64,000 bases of DNA from Liopterus haemorrhoidalis (taxonomy: Eukaryota; Arthropoda; Insecta; Coleoptera; Dytiscidae). Location: NCBI GenBank assembly GCA_963971575.1, contig OZ020620.1, positions 34,611,992 through 34,675,991 on the forward strand. Direction: 5' to 3'. Each line of letters begins with the position of its first letter. Position 1 is the first letter of the stretch. Both the position numbers and the translations under genes were made by a program. Positions 1 to 10,654 of this stretch are shown piece after piece. Under the pieces are notes generated by a model. The model saw only the letters and a list, made by a program, of their open reading frames with translations. It did no database searches and had not been told where the DNA came from.

Positions 1-227
1 CGAGCACTGCTACACTGTTAATATTCTCCTATAACAACGTGTTTACAATTCAAAAAAAAAATTACGAAATTTTTTACGAGTTTTAGACATAGATTTTAGA
101 CACAATTTTATTAATATTCTAGATATTTATAGTATAAAATACCGTAAAATGGGGTGAATTTTACCAAAAAGTCAAAAAATACTTAGAATATTTCCAAATT
201 AAAATTAAAACTTTTCACATCAACATA

Positions 228-445
228 TACAGGATGTTTGTTTGAAACGGGGCACCCCGAAAATCTCCTTTATTTGTAAAGACACAAAAAATCTTCAGAA
301 CAAAAGTTAAACTAAACAAAAAGGCCCATCTAAAGGTTACTATAAGAATTCTGAGGCACTTCCGGTTTAATGGCGACCATTTATTTACAAAATAATAATC
401 AACATAAGTTTTACAAAGTTGAACGTAGCAAGCTTTGAAAACAAT
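228..445. repeat. Dispersed repeat family A, copy 1
   Basis: The stretch matches 36513-36870 over most of its length. Shared words include TTTGAAACG, AAAGTTAAACTA, TAAGAATTCTG, CACTTCCGGTTT and ATGGCGACCATTTATTTAC. Copy 2 carries an extra segment of about 110 bases after the CACTTCCGGTTT block. No coding potential or clear terminal repeats are visible, so the class is unknown. Confidence 0.7.
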
Positions 446-748
446 AAAAAAAGAAACAAAATATCTCTAAAATAAACTGTTATAACTAGTTATTATATAA
501 AATAACTTAAGTTTTAATTTTTCAATTAAATGTTTTATAAATAACAAGAGTTTAATAGTTTATTTAGCTTATTTTTGTTTGAAAAAAAAAATTGTATTAA
601 TTGATAGTAAGTCGTTATTGTGTGGACAATAATGGTGGTTTGATCGAACATTTGTGTTTTTTTTTTTTTTTTTGTAAAATAATTGTAAAAAGTTTTTTTT
701 TTTGTTTTTAAGTTACATGCACGAAATTTGTCGAACCTATTTGATATT
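446..748. other. AT-rich stretch without recognisable feature
   Basis: Very AT-rich sequence with poly-A and poly-T runs. I see no gene, terminal repeat or tandem structure. Confidence 0.6.
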
Positions 749-906
749 CAGACCAATTCTGTAACTCTGTTACTATGATAATAGTTACTAAATTCGTCAC
801 TATGAGCAAGGTCAGTTACTATCATGAATGAAAGTCATTGTATTTTTTATAATATTTTATGCTGTAGTAACGTTATTACACAGTAACTTTTTACAGAATT
901 GATCTG
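749..906. mobile_element. Short MITE, family B, copy 1
   Basis: About 158 bp with inverted ends: CAGACCAATTCTGTAA at the left and the complement of CAGATCAATTCTGTAA at the right. A second copy lies at 26993-27146 with the same internal words (TATCATGAATGAAAGTCATT, GTAGTAACGTTA). It is non-coding and non-autonomous; I cannot settle the superfamily. Confidence 0.75.
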
Positions 907-1335
907 AATGTCTGCTGCGTAGTAACAATAGAGCCAAATACACTATTAACGTTTCGCGCGGTCTGCGATGGCGTAGTTCCACGTAAGAACTCATACTTCC
1001 ATAATAGTGCAAATTTCCGACCGTTCGATTTTCAACAAAATTAATTTTAAATAAAAAATTTTGATATTTTTTAGTGCATACAATGATTTCTTTAAACAGG
1101 CGAGATGTTTAACTTTCCAAAAAAAAAAAAAAACAGAACGGTGAAATATTAAGCCAATGTCAAATAATAAGCTATTAAATTTGGCAATATTATTAACTAC
1201 AAATTTCATCCATGACGACCTGATATAAAACTATTACTAAAGTGTTTTAAGGTTTTTCCCCGTCTGTTGACCAGGTGCGCACACAGATTTTTGGCTTGGG
1301 GGGGTCCAATTATACATAATTTTTATAAAGAAATT

Positions 1336-2391
1336 TAAAAAATTGATGTGAAGTGTGAATTTTCACACATTTCTGGGTTTTGCAGGTATTTAGTAACTGA
1401 ACGATGATTATTTGGGATGCCAAAACAAATTTTATGTCAAAATATTTTTTTATGAATTTTAATTCGAATGCCTAATACCATTATTTGAGTTTCTAAATAT
1501 ATGCAGTATTTTTTTTATATAGCAAAGTTCATTAAGATTTTGAAAATTGCACCTATTGCTTCCATTGGTTGCTTACATCATAAGTCCCGCCCTTTGATTT
1601 CGTCAAACATAGAATTAAATTATAATTTCAACACTTTCCACTGGTTATTAAATTTACGCTTTTAAAAATTAAATGCACTATTTACCAAATATAACTAGAA
1701 TTTTAACAAAATATTTTAAACAAAATAAAAATGCAAAAAAAAAACAAAAAATAAAATCAACAGGATTCGAACCCTAGTTTGCAAGTTAACTTATATTATT
1801 AAGCGCACGACGAATCCAACCACGCCACGAGAGTTACTGTTGTGGTATGTTACACAACGTATTAAATAGTTAACATATTTTAGTTAAAAACACAAAAAAT
1901 GCGTTATTTTCCGAAAACATAATCTGATCAAAAATTCCTGTTGTACTATTCCGGTTCACACCAATGTACATTACTTAGAATTTTTCCAGATTTTTAGTTT
2001 AAACCATCTGGGCTACAGGGGGTGGGACAAAAATTTGTTTGCACAATTTTGGCAAAAATCGCATCAAAATAATTTATTTTGCAAAAATAAAATTTTGATC
2101 GTTAATCCACGTACTAAGGGCTTTCATTTGATACCCTACTCAGAATTTAAAAAAAATATTTTTTTTTTCGATGAGCACATATTTGTTTATATTTTTAGAG
2201 GGATATGTTTTTTAGATGTTTTAGTATTTTTCCTATGTGCGGGTCAACGAGTTGTATAAGCATGCCAAATTTCAACTCTCTAGGTTTAGCCGTTTGGCTA
2301 CAATTTTGACCGAACAGACAGACAGACAGACAGAGAGACGACAAAATGACGGTATAAGGGTTTTTTGGTCATACCTACAAAACCCTAAAAA
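1336..2391 (-). mobile_element. 1.1-kb interspersed element with tRNA-like module, copy a
   Basis: One of four related copies; the others are 18659-19856, 20516-21708 (opposite orientation) and 34452-35569. One end has the palindrome GTGTGAATTTTCACAC. The other has a GACA microsatellite, then GGTATAAGGGTTTTTTGG and ACCTACAAAACCCTAAAAA. Between them is a block with TACTATTCCGGTTCACAC and GGCTTTCATTTGATACCC. There is no long ORF. The strand given is the one on which the internal tRNA-like module reads 5' to 3'. It may be the 3' part of a retroposon or a composite SINE. Confidence 0.8.
1758..1836 (-). other. tRNA-like pol III module inside element copy a
   Basis: On the minus strand a good A box (TGGCGTGGTTGG, 1816-1827) precedes a perfect B box (GGTTCGAATCC, 1763-1773). 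This resembles a degenerate tRNA. I do not call it a functional tRNA because a complete cloverleaf is not evident. The equivalent position in each sister copy also carries a tRNA-like sequence, but a different one. Confidence 0.6.
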
Positions 2392-2471
2392 AAGGTCCTC
2401 ACTTCTCACGGTACGGGGGGGCTCCGGACCACTTGGACCCCCCCCCCCTTGTGTGTGCCTCTACTGTTGAC

Positions 2472-2867
2472 CTGTAGTATCACCCATTAAATAAGAAATA
2501 AGAACACTGTAAACACCCTGTGTACTATGAATGTTCTTAGTTTTGCGTGTTATTTTTTGAAAGTTGTTGATTAAGCAAGTCCAGGTGCAAATTGAGCAGG
2601 TGCCGAGTTAGTTTATTCAAGAATTACAACTGTAAGAGTTTCATGCGGGCACCTTGTAACCAACATTGAATCACATTAAAAACTAAACAAAATCAAGGTT
2701 CTACTACCCGCATAAGTTAACAGGAGAATCTCATTTTTCAAAAACAACTTACATTTTTATAAACGACTCTACAAAAATACTTAACAAAGTCATTTTTTAA
2801 TAAAATTATTTTAATCATACTAAGATATATGGGAACAATTAAATTCTATAAATTATAACCAGAAGAA
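2472..2867. other. No recognisable feature
   Basis: Non-coding sequence. No tandem repeat, terminal repeat pair or conserved ORF was noticed. Confidence 0.5.
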
Positions 2868-3480
2868 CAAAAAATTGAAGTGAATTGTGAATTTTCACAT
2901 ATTTCAGGGTTTAATAGGTGTAAGAAGTCAACATAATACTGGATGTCTAGGTATATTTATCACATCAATATCAAATAAAAAAATTGATCACTTTTATTCG
3001 TTATTTGAGAACTAAGAGCTTCCATTTAATTTTTTTAAACAAAATTTAATAATTTGCCAAATATCCCAGCGTTTTTTTCTGCATTTGCTTCGTATTCAAG
3101 TTTTCATTAAATTAATAAGAAATATTTTACAGTGTATAGTGTAGTGTGGTGTGAGAAACTCAGTAACTCAGTTCGCAACTATTAAAAAAATATATTATTT
3201 TTTAAAATTTTTAATTCCAAAAAAATCCACGCACTATCTTAGCTATAAATACAAAAAATAATAATATATAACATTATTAGCCATAATTTAACCATGAATT
3301 TAAAAAATAATTATTTTTTTCAAAAACACAAAAACTGTCATATTTTTCAAAAACACAATCTTATTAAAAATTCCGCTCGTACGTTTCCGGCTGAGATCAA
3401 TATGCATTACCTACAATTTTTTCAGATTTTTAGTTTAACCCTTTTTGGTAGAAAGGTGCGGGACAAGAACTTTTGAAAAT
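2868..3480 (-). repeat. Diverged relative of the 1.1-kb tRNA-module element
   Basis: It begins with the same palindromic word (GTGAATTTTCACA). It ends with a drifted version of the block seen in copies a-d (TTTTTCAGATTTTTAGTTTA, then GTGCGGGACAA). The tRNA-like module is not recognisable and the GACA tail is missing, so this is an old, truncated copy or a sister family. Confidence 0.55.
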
Positions 3481-4315
3481 TTTTGGTTAAATTCGTGTTA
3501 AAAGAAACTAATTTCAAAAAACTATCTATTGTTCCGTAATCTACGTCTTAAAAGTTTTCTTTTGATACCACACAATAGACGAATTAACCTGGTAGACGTA
3601 ATGTCAGTAGACGTAAAGTTGGTTTACTAAATGTCGTGGTAGACGAAAAATGATTCACGGTAAGTTCATCGAAAATCAATTCATCGAAAATCAATTCATC
3701 GAAAATCAACTAATCGAAAATCAATTCATCGAAAATCAATTCATCGAATGATCAATTCATCGAATGATCAATTCTTCGAATCGTCAATTCATCGAAAAAA
3801 AAAATATTTTGTAAATATTTGAGAGGAATGCCGAGGGGATCGGAAAGCCAAAAAAGCAGTGATAAAAGTTGACAGACTACACTTATTAAATAACTATCAT
3901 ACTTGGTCTATTAATAATTTTTAAATTTTCCATTCAGAAAATACGCCAGGTAAAAGATACCTGTTGGATTATTTTGAAATCGAACAGGGCTCCTTAGATC
4001 AGAAAAACCCGGTAATGGAACCCGGTCATAAATGTACTTAATACACCCATTCTTAAAGGATTATAAAAATGGTACTTCCCCATCTGTTAAGTCTTAAGGG
4101 TTTTGTGTTATGTACATAGTTTTTTATCGAAAGTCAATTTATCGAATGCTCAATTTATCGAATGGCACGTGTTTCTTATTTATATAAATTTTCGGTATAA
4201 CTAGGGAATAGGTACCTACGCAACTGCGCAATTGTCACACCGCGTCATACCACACATGATTTGTTCAATGTACGGTGATTCTAAACAGGTGGCATTGTTA
4301 TGTTAGTATGAGTTT

Positions 4316-4735
4316 GTTTTGTCATTAAACTAGATTATGGGTAGCTCGCTTCGCTCGGCTTCTTCTAACCAAACCCTTACTAACCTAACCCAACCTAAGA
4401 TAGTGTTTTGTCATCAAACTAGAAGATGGGGAGCTCGCTTCGCTCGGCTTCTTCTAACCAAACCCTTACTAACCTAACCTAACCTAAGATAGTGTTTTGA
4501 CATTAAACTAGAAGATGGGTAGCTCGCTTCGCTCGGCTTATTGTAACCAAACCCTTACTAACCTAAGATAGTGTTTTGACATTAAACTAGAAGATGGGTA
4601 GCTCGCTTCGCTCGGCTTCTTCTAACAAAACCCTTACTAACCTTACCTAACCTAAAATAGTGCTTTGGCCTTAAACTAGAAGATGGATCGCTCCGCTCGG
4701 TTTTAGACTTTTACTAACTAAACCTAACCTAATTA
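4316..4735. repeat. Tandem array of 89-bp units with CCTAA tracts
   Basis: Five units begin at 4316, 4405, 4494, 4573 and 4662; the fourth is 79 bp long by deletion near its end. Each contains TAGCTCGCTTCGCTCGGC and then a run of TAACC/CCTAA repeats. The same unit recurs three times at 51609-51818 inside another foldback-type element. CCTAA is the complement of the insect telomere repeat TTAGG. Confidence 0.85.
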
Positions 4736-4973
4736 CCTTGTTTTTAGATGCATAGTACTTTATTTTCCCCTATATTAGCCCAATTAAAATGCGTATCATT
4801 GTGTATGAATTTATAAAAATTATTTGCCTGCAGTTGCTCATAACCTGTCTTATTAAACCTTAAAAACAAAAAATTTATTCGTTTTATTATTATATTTATT
4901 TATATTCAAACACTATGTCACTTTATTTACCTTTTTTTAAACCATATAAAAAAAATTATGCAATTATTTCTTA

Positions 4974-6764
4974 GGGCCGAGAGTTCCAGTTGCTAATAAA
5001 CTGTCCAATAAGTTTATTAGCAACATAATTTTTTTTCCGAGAGTTCCACCCCTAAATAGTTATTAGGTTGCTAATTAACAGGCTTATTTGTCTAATAACT
5101 TATAGGCAACATGAAGTGCTTAATAAAGTGACATATAACCAAAAACAAGTTCGCAAAATGTGTTAATATTTCAATTTTAATTAAAAACCGTATAATTTTA
5201 AAAGAATATACGAATGTGTAGTTTTTAAACATTTATATAATGGTGATTTTAGTGTTTTATATACATTTAAGTAGTATTTTGGCGAAATCGACGATCTGTT
5301 TGGGTGAATTTATAAATTATGGACAACCGTTTTTAGAATATTTTGGGCATTTATTGTAAATGTGATATATAAAGAACAATATATAAATATATATTTTTAA
5401 ATAAACATTGTCTTTTATTTTTACATATGTATTTATTTCAATTACGATTACAACACACTACAAACAATACTTTAAGCATTACTATTTATATAACAATGAT
5501 AGAGAATAAGAAGACAGACGCAATTATTGGCAGAATAATAAAGATGTGTGGCTGAAAATTGCTGATAAGTTTAATTCATATTGTTTAAGGAATGTAAAAT
5601 AAAGCAAAATATGGCTGTCTTCTTATTTTCAGTAACTTTTGTATTATAAAATGCTATTTTTATTAACTTCTCTTCTATCTATATTGTCCTCTTTTTCTGT
5701 GATAAAATTTGTTGAACGCCGTTTAATTGTCATTTTAACAGTAACACAAAAAATATACGTAATGTCATTGAATGTCAAGTCAAACTATTTATTGTCAAAA
5801 TATTTAATGTCAAAATATTCAGTGTCAAAATTTCATCTCACTTTAGCTCTACAAATTTACGTATAGCTCTATCCCTCTTGCACCGTGTTACTATCTTCAT
5901 AAGAAATACCAATGCAAAAACAAAAAATTATGTTGCTAATAAACTATTAGAAGGATTTTGTAACTTGGAAATCACCAATAAATTTATTACAGTCTGTTTC
6001 AAACGCTTAGGCGGAACTAAATGGGAATTTCGTTCTTTTAGGTTGTCACGACAAGGGACCTTGCTTGGGTTATTTCATTTTTCAAGTTGGAATGTCAAAA
6101 TTTAAAATTACAACAATGAAACCATGGAAACGAATGACCTATGTCAAAATTTAATTATTTTTTTATATATTTTAATGACAAAAAAATAAATAAATGGGAA
6201 ATTTGTATTAAGAATGACACAAAAAATCAAAATATAAAGAAAATGACATTTTAAAATGATATTAACCTTAACCAAAAATGTTTATTGTAAGTATGATTTA
6301 CAAAGCTTAAACAAAACGGTCGAAAAGCACGATTTAAACGATGAAAGTAACTAGATTGCAAAATTTAGTTCCGCTTAACCGTTTGGAACAGACTGTAGCT
6401 TCATAAATATATTATAAACTGTTCACTTTTGTAAGAACACGCTAGATCTGGTTATTTTGGTTACTTTTATGGTGTGTTACTGACTTTAAATGTCAATTAA
6501 AAATATTCCTTACGCTGTAAAACCGACTTTAGGTTGATAAGGTTATGATCATTATAATTAAGATATCATTTTTCATTATGACATATGTCAAATTGATCGA
6601 CATTTTAAAAAAGTGACATTTTTTAATACCAACATGACATACAGCTTCAAAGGTGCAAACTATTGAAAACAAAATTCCCTCTTAGTTTGTTCTTACAAAA
6701 GTGAACTGCTTATATGTGTCAAATAACTATTGGGGAGTTTATTAGGAACTGGAACTCTCGGCCC
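4974..6764. mobile_element. PIF/Harbinger-like non-autonomous element
   Basis: Inverted termini begin GGGCCGAGAGTTCCAGTT, and a 3-bp target duplication TTA lies at 4971-4973 and 6765-6767. A TWA duplication with GGGCC-type ends fits PIF/Harbinger. The left end has a subterminal hairpin (GTTGCTAATAAACT and its complement) and an internal repeat of CCGAGAGTTCCA. At 1791 bp with no transposase ORF it must depend on other copies. Confidence 0.75.
6411..6720. mobile_element. MITE nested in the Harbinger-like element
   Basis: Inverted ends GTTCACTTTTGTAAGAACA (from 6421) and the complement near 6688-6706 enclose about 300 bp. The left-end region, with CCAGATCTAG, recurs at 61645-61735. It is non-coding. 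Confidence 0.6.
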
Positions 6765-7100
6765 TTAGTCTGTCTACTTTTATTGACCACTGCTTTTTTG
6801 ACTTTCCGATCCCCTCGGCATTCCTCTCAAATATTTACAAAATATATTTTTTTTCGATGAATTGACGATTCGATGAATTGATCATTCGATGAATTGATTT
6901 TCGATGAATTGATTTTCGATGAATTGATTTTCGATGAATTGATTTTCGATGAATTGATTTTTGATAAACTCGTCGGTTACCACGAAAAATCTATATACCA
7001 ATTGTCGTTGTAGACGAGAAGTCCGTATACCAAATGTCTGTATACGAAATGTCGTAGACGTAAAGTCTGTAGACGAGTTGTCGTGGAACCAAAAAAAAGA

Positions 7101-7976
7101 CATGTTTTAAAACAAAATTATGGCTCTTTAAAATGTTTCGAGCCTCTAAAGTTTGCCAGTCCTTGGCGTATAACAACATTTCTTGAATAATCAAATGAAA
7201 ATCAACAGTTTTTTGATGATAATTTGCTTCACTCATTGATATTTTCCTGTAAAATAGTATTTTTTTGTCTAATTTAAGAAACCCGTAGCTCTTCTAGTTC
7301 TCAAGATAGCAATGGTGAGCAATTGAACACCCTGTATAATTCACCCTGAATATTTTCTTGTGAAATATATGAAATATAATGCACCATAAAATTATATTTT
7401 ACACATATATAACTCGAAACTTTTCCCATTCTTGTCGTGTTTAGTTTCACTTTTCCTTTCTTTCGAACCGATATAAAAACAGACAGAAAAAAATGATACG
7501 GTCACATATGTTGTAAAACTGCGAAGATACCAAAATGGAATTTAGGTAGTTTTATTTAATAACCTATATCGATTCCATTCTGTTTATCTTTACTGCGCAA
7601 TCGTTTGTATGCATTCGCTTTGCTTATCAGAATATAAAAATACTACTTTACGTAAATTATAAAGATCAGTTTTGATATTGCACAAAATATGTACAAATCT
7701 ACAAAGGATTAAGCTTTAATTATAACGATTGCAGTGCTTCTATATTTCACTGCTTTCATACAGAGAGACCTATGACAGTTTCAAAATGAATACACATTAA
7801 CTACAACGATTAAAGCGCCTCTACATTTCATTAGTTTCATGAAAAATTAGGGCGGTGGAGTTGGAATCGGAGTTGGTAGCAATTTTGGTTTACTAAAGTC
7901 GGAGTTGGAGTCAATTTAAAAACCCACACCAGAGATGTAACGAATAGAGAAGATGGTCCTAATATGGACGCTGTAT
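7101..7976. other. No gene; minor direct repeat
   Basis: There is no convincing ORF. A weak direct repeat links 7710-7760 and 7795-7845 (ACGATTGCAGTGCTTCTA versus ACGATTAAAGCGCCTCTA). A GGAGTTGGAGT-rich patch lies at 7852-7915. Confidence 0.5.
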
Positions 7977-8454
7977 TTAATATGGGCCCCCAAATAAAAT
8001 TCTTTGAAGCATTGTTGGGACGGAATTAATTTTTTCAAACATTTCAAAACAAAAATCCATACGTACTGCTGCGTCCCTTTCTAACAATTCTTGATGATTT
8101 TGAAATTTGTATGATCTAAACTTTTCTTTTTTTAAGAAGTTAAAAACAGATCCAATACCGACACCAACGGTTTGTGCAATTGATCTTAAAGTATTTTGGT
8201 TGTTTTTTTCCACTTGTAATAATATTTCCAACTGCTTCTCTTCTGTAAGCACGTGGGATGTTGTTCTTTTTATTATTATTTTTTGACTTAAGACATCCTT
8301 CGCGATGAAATTTATTAACTAGTCTTGAAATTGTAGAGGGATTTGGTATTAGCCGATCTGGATAAGTTGCACTAAATACAGTAGAAACTTCTCTTAAACT
8401 CATTTGGGAGTTATACCAAGTTACCATCATTATTTTTTCTTCATCTGTATACAT
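7977..8454 (-). pseudogene. Tc1/mariner-type transposase N-terminal half (DUF4817-like), frameshifted
   Basis: Reading from 8454, the first frame gives MYTDEEKIMMVTWYNSQ then RLIPNPSTISRLVNKF, the N-terminal helix-turn-helix of insect DUF4817/DDE_3 transposases. After a frameshift near 8250, the second frame continues with IAQTVGVGIGSVFNFL and FQNHQELLERDAAVRMDFC, the second helix-turn-helix and linker. The frame ends at ILFGG, where these proteins normally have ILFSDE, so the catalytic domain is deleted. No terminal repeats were found. Confidence 0.7.
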
Positions 8455-9130
8455 GTTAATTAATTTTTAAATCAGCAATGAGCAAAAGTATTCTCATTGT
8501 TTAGGTTGCAAATGAAAATGAACACGATTAATATTGCTGTCAAAAACTGTATCCATGGTAATGACATAGTACATGTTACATTAAAAAATAAATTCACTGT
8601 ATGAATGCGATTTTTGTTATTTATATTATCAGTAATAGTAAAACTGTTACTTTGAGTTTGTATTTTAAACACAAGCCCTTGGTAGAAAGCACCATCCTTT
8701 AAAATTAATTTAATGAGCGGGAAATTCAAACGCCCTATCCATCATTATTAAAATCTTTGTAAAAGAAAATTCAAATGGTTAAGTATTAACTAAGGTGATT
8801 GGAGAGCTTCTTCATTTCAATATAAATTTGTTTTTTTGTCTGATTTGTTTTAATTTTTCTAAATGGATGTAATCTGTTTAATATTCAGCATTTGTGTGTC
8901 TGTTCAGCTGCTAATTTGCTATGTATAAATGTGGAGAGAGGAAGGAGGGTCTTCTCTGTGGTCGAAGCGGCACGTGCTGCCCAGACCTACGCGTGGTCTC
9001 GGCTTCTTTCTTGCCCCAGGCAGCCAGCAGCCTCTATGAACACCGGTCATCATCGACAGGCTCGGATTACAAATATTTTACTTCTGAAAAGTTACATTAA
9101 AATACGGAAATCAACAGAAATGGACGAATA
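8455..9130. other. No confident feature
   Basis: Mostly AT-rich. A GC-richer patch at 8890-9070 has an open frame of about 79 codons, but I recognise no domain in it and do not call it a gene. Confidence 0.5.
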
Positions 9131-9149
9131 ATATATGACAAATGAAGCG

Positions 9150-9258
9150 TATTACATTAATTCTTTACAGGATATTATAGACGAAGGTTGAAGAAGGAAG
9201 AAGTTCTGAAGGCGCATATAGCCTTCGTTTTAGTACGCCAAACTTTTTAACTAACTAA
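9150..9258 (+). repeat. LINE 3' tail fragment with TAAC repeats
   Basis: TAGCCTTCGTTTTAGTACGC followed by TTTTAACTAACTAA resembles the 3' end of the LINE at 12475-13431 (TAGCCTTTGTTGCTGTGCGC then the TAAC tail). It is probably the last bases of another 5'-truncated copy. The Harbinger element starting at 9259 inserted into its tail. Confidence 0.55.
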
Positions 9259-10356
9259 GGCCCGGTATTTCCACCTTACTGTTATCTATCAGAATAACTA
9301 TCAATGGGATAATATTATCCATTTGATAGTCGCTAGGATAAATTGCTTTCTGTATTTCCAACTCAAGTTATCCCGTAGATAGCTATTCTGATTGATAATA
9401 ATATTTTCGAATGTTTTTTTATGTTGGTATTAGTAGCGCTATCTTAAACAAAGAGAGACGTATACGCGACTCGCACGAATAAAAGGGAGATAGATACAAC
9501 TGTCAAAATAAATGACAACTGTCAAAATGTTGTACAGAAAAATGTGCGATAAATGCCCAAGAAGCGCCAATTTCAATATTTCCCAAACAAGGCAACTTGT
9601 AAATCTTGTGTTAAAATGTAAAAATCTTATAGAAAATAAAGCTACTGATGTTGTAAATCTAAAAGATAAACAAGGGGCCTGGGATAAAAAATTGTATTAT
9701 GTTTAATGCATCCTGCATAAAGAATAGAAATGCAAAAACACTGAAAATTAAATACGACCGTTTATTTCTCATCTTAATGGTTCATATGATTTGGTCTAAC
9801 ACGAACTATATATGGACGTTCTAAATACTCTACAATTTCTTCATCATCATTTGCTTGCAAATCTTCTAAATCAGCATCTATGATTTCTTTCTTTAAAAAT
9901 AAATGTAAATTATCGAAAAATAATCGACAATATTTTTTTCTTTCAGTATAAATTAAAGTAGATTACTAAATTATTTTGAATTTATTTTGATATAGGTAAT
10001 TACACAATAAAATAGTACACATAATGGAAACAGGTGTATGTAATATGTATATAAAGTGTAGGTATGTCTAATATGTACATAATACCTGTTATAATATATA
10101 TTTTACGTATATATGTTTATATTCTATACATGTATTTATCAATAAAATGTTTTTTGTCACCTATCTGTGTAGATCTGTCATTTTTATCAAATGGATAATA
10201 TTTGTCAGTACCTACACGTTGTGAATAACTTATCCTATAGATAACTTAGTTACTCTATAGATAAATAATTGGAAATACGCAAAAAATCGTTTATTCCCTT
10301 GATAACAACTTATCCCATAGATAGTCAATTTTATCTATGGTTCGAAATACTGGGCC
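9259..10356 (+). mobile_element. PIF/Harbinger remnant carrying a Myb/SANT fragment
   Basis: The termini are GGCCCGGTATTTC and the complement of GGCCCAGTATTTC, with TAA duplicated at 9256-9258 and 10357-10359. The subterminal regions share ATCTATGGGATAA-like words. The element is 1098 bp, too short for both Harbinger proteins, and only a Myb-like fragment remains. A MITE with closely similar ends lies at 33719-33977. Confidence 0.8.
9512..9706 (+). pseudogene. Myb/SANT-like (zeste-type) DNA-binding protein fragment
   Basis: The 64-codon frame contains CPRSANFNISQTRQLVNLV, then NKATDVVNLKDKQGAWDK. This matches the start of the Myb/SANT-like regulatory-protein-zeste domain common in insect Harbinger elements, where a Myb protein accompanies the nuclease. 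It stops after the first half of the domain (normal domain about 80 residues). It lies inside the element at 9259-10356 in a fitting position. I infer a decayed accessory gene. Confidence 0.6.
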
Positions 10357-10654
10357 TAAGAAGAAGTACTGAAACACGAAGGATGATTACTTGACTAGGT
10401 AACCTAAAGAAGTGGTTTGAAGATGGTTTCACGACAATTCGTCTACAGACTTTACGTCTACGACATTTCGTTACAGACATTAGGTATACCAACTTCTCGT
10501 CTACCACGACAATTCGTGTACAGACTTTTCGTCTATCATGACATTTAGTATGCCGACTTTACGTCTACCAGGTTAATTCGTCTACTAAAATATATAAATA
10601 TTTTACTACATAAGATTTTTATATTCAAATTTAAATATTTATACAGGCTATTGT

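Larger units (their letters stand above)
1272..2463. mobile_element. hAT-type MITE (family D, copy 1), split by a 1.1-kb insertion
   Basis: The left end reads CAGGTGCGCACACAG and the right end TGTGTGTGCCTCTA, with G-rich and C-rich subterminal runs. An 8-bp target duplication CTGTTGAC lies at 1264-1271 and 2464-2471. The uninterrupted relative at 54586-54835 shows that 1336-2391 is a later insertion. Eight-bp duplications and CAG-start ends are hAT hallmarks. It has no transposase. Confidence 0.8.
3652..6981. mobile_element. Foldback-type element with long inverted arms of short repeats
   Basis: The arms at about 3660-3886 and 6770-6975 are inverted copies. The outer part is a tandem of a 15-bp unit (ATTCATCGAAAATCA and variants). 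The inner part is a shared unique block (GAGGAATGCCGAGGGGATCG and so on). A candidate target duplication ACGAAAAAT flanks it. The interior holds an array of 89-bp units (4316-4735) and a nested Harbinger-like element (4974-6764). No transposase is present. Foldback elements have this architecture, but the family is not one I recognise. Confidence 0.7.
3577..7095. repeat. Degenerate GTAGACGAA-type repeat, split by the foldback insertion
   Basis: Sequence at 3577-3651 and 6982-7095 joins into one stretch built from variants of GTAGACG, GTATACG, AAATGTC and GTCGTGG. The same order of words runs uninterrupted through 12034-12379 apart from a MITE there. A 9-bp repeat ACGAAAAAT at 3643-3651 and 6982-6990 marks where the internal element entered. 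Confidence 0.7.

Noticed and set aside
1758..1836. Functional tRNA gene
   Set aside because: A and B boxes are good, but the acceptor stem and anticodon arm are not convincing and the module is part of a repeated element.
3660..3800. CRISPR-like look of the ATTCATCGAAAATCA repeats
   Set aside because: Units follow one another with no unique spacers, they appear as inverted arms, and the DNA is eukaryotic.
6882..7103. Open frame with repeated ENQFI peptide
   Set aside because: It is a translation of the short tandem repeat arm with no start context or homology.
8892..9131. 79-codon frame with Arg/Cys-rich peptide
   Set aside because: No domain, no splice or promoter support, and the region borders a LINE tail; insufficient for a gene call.
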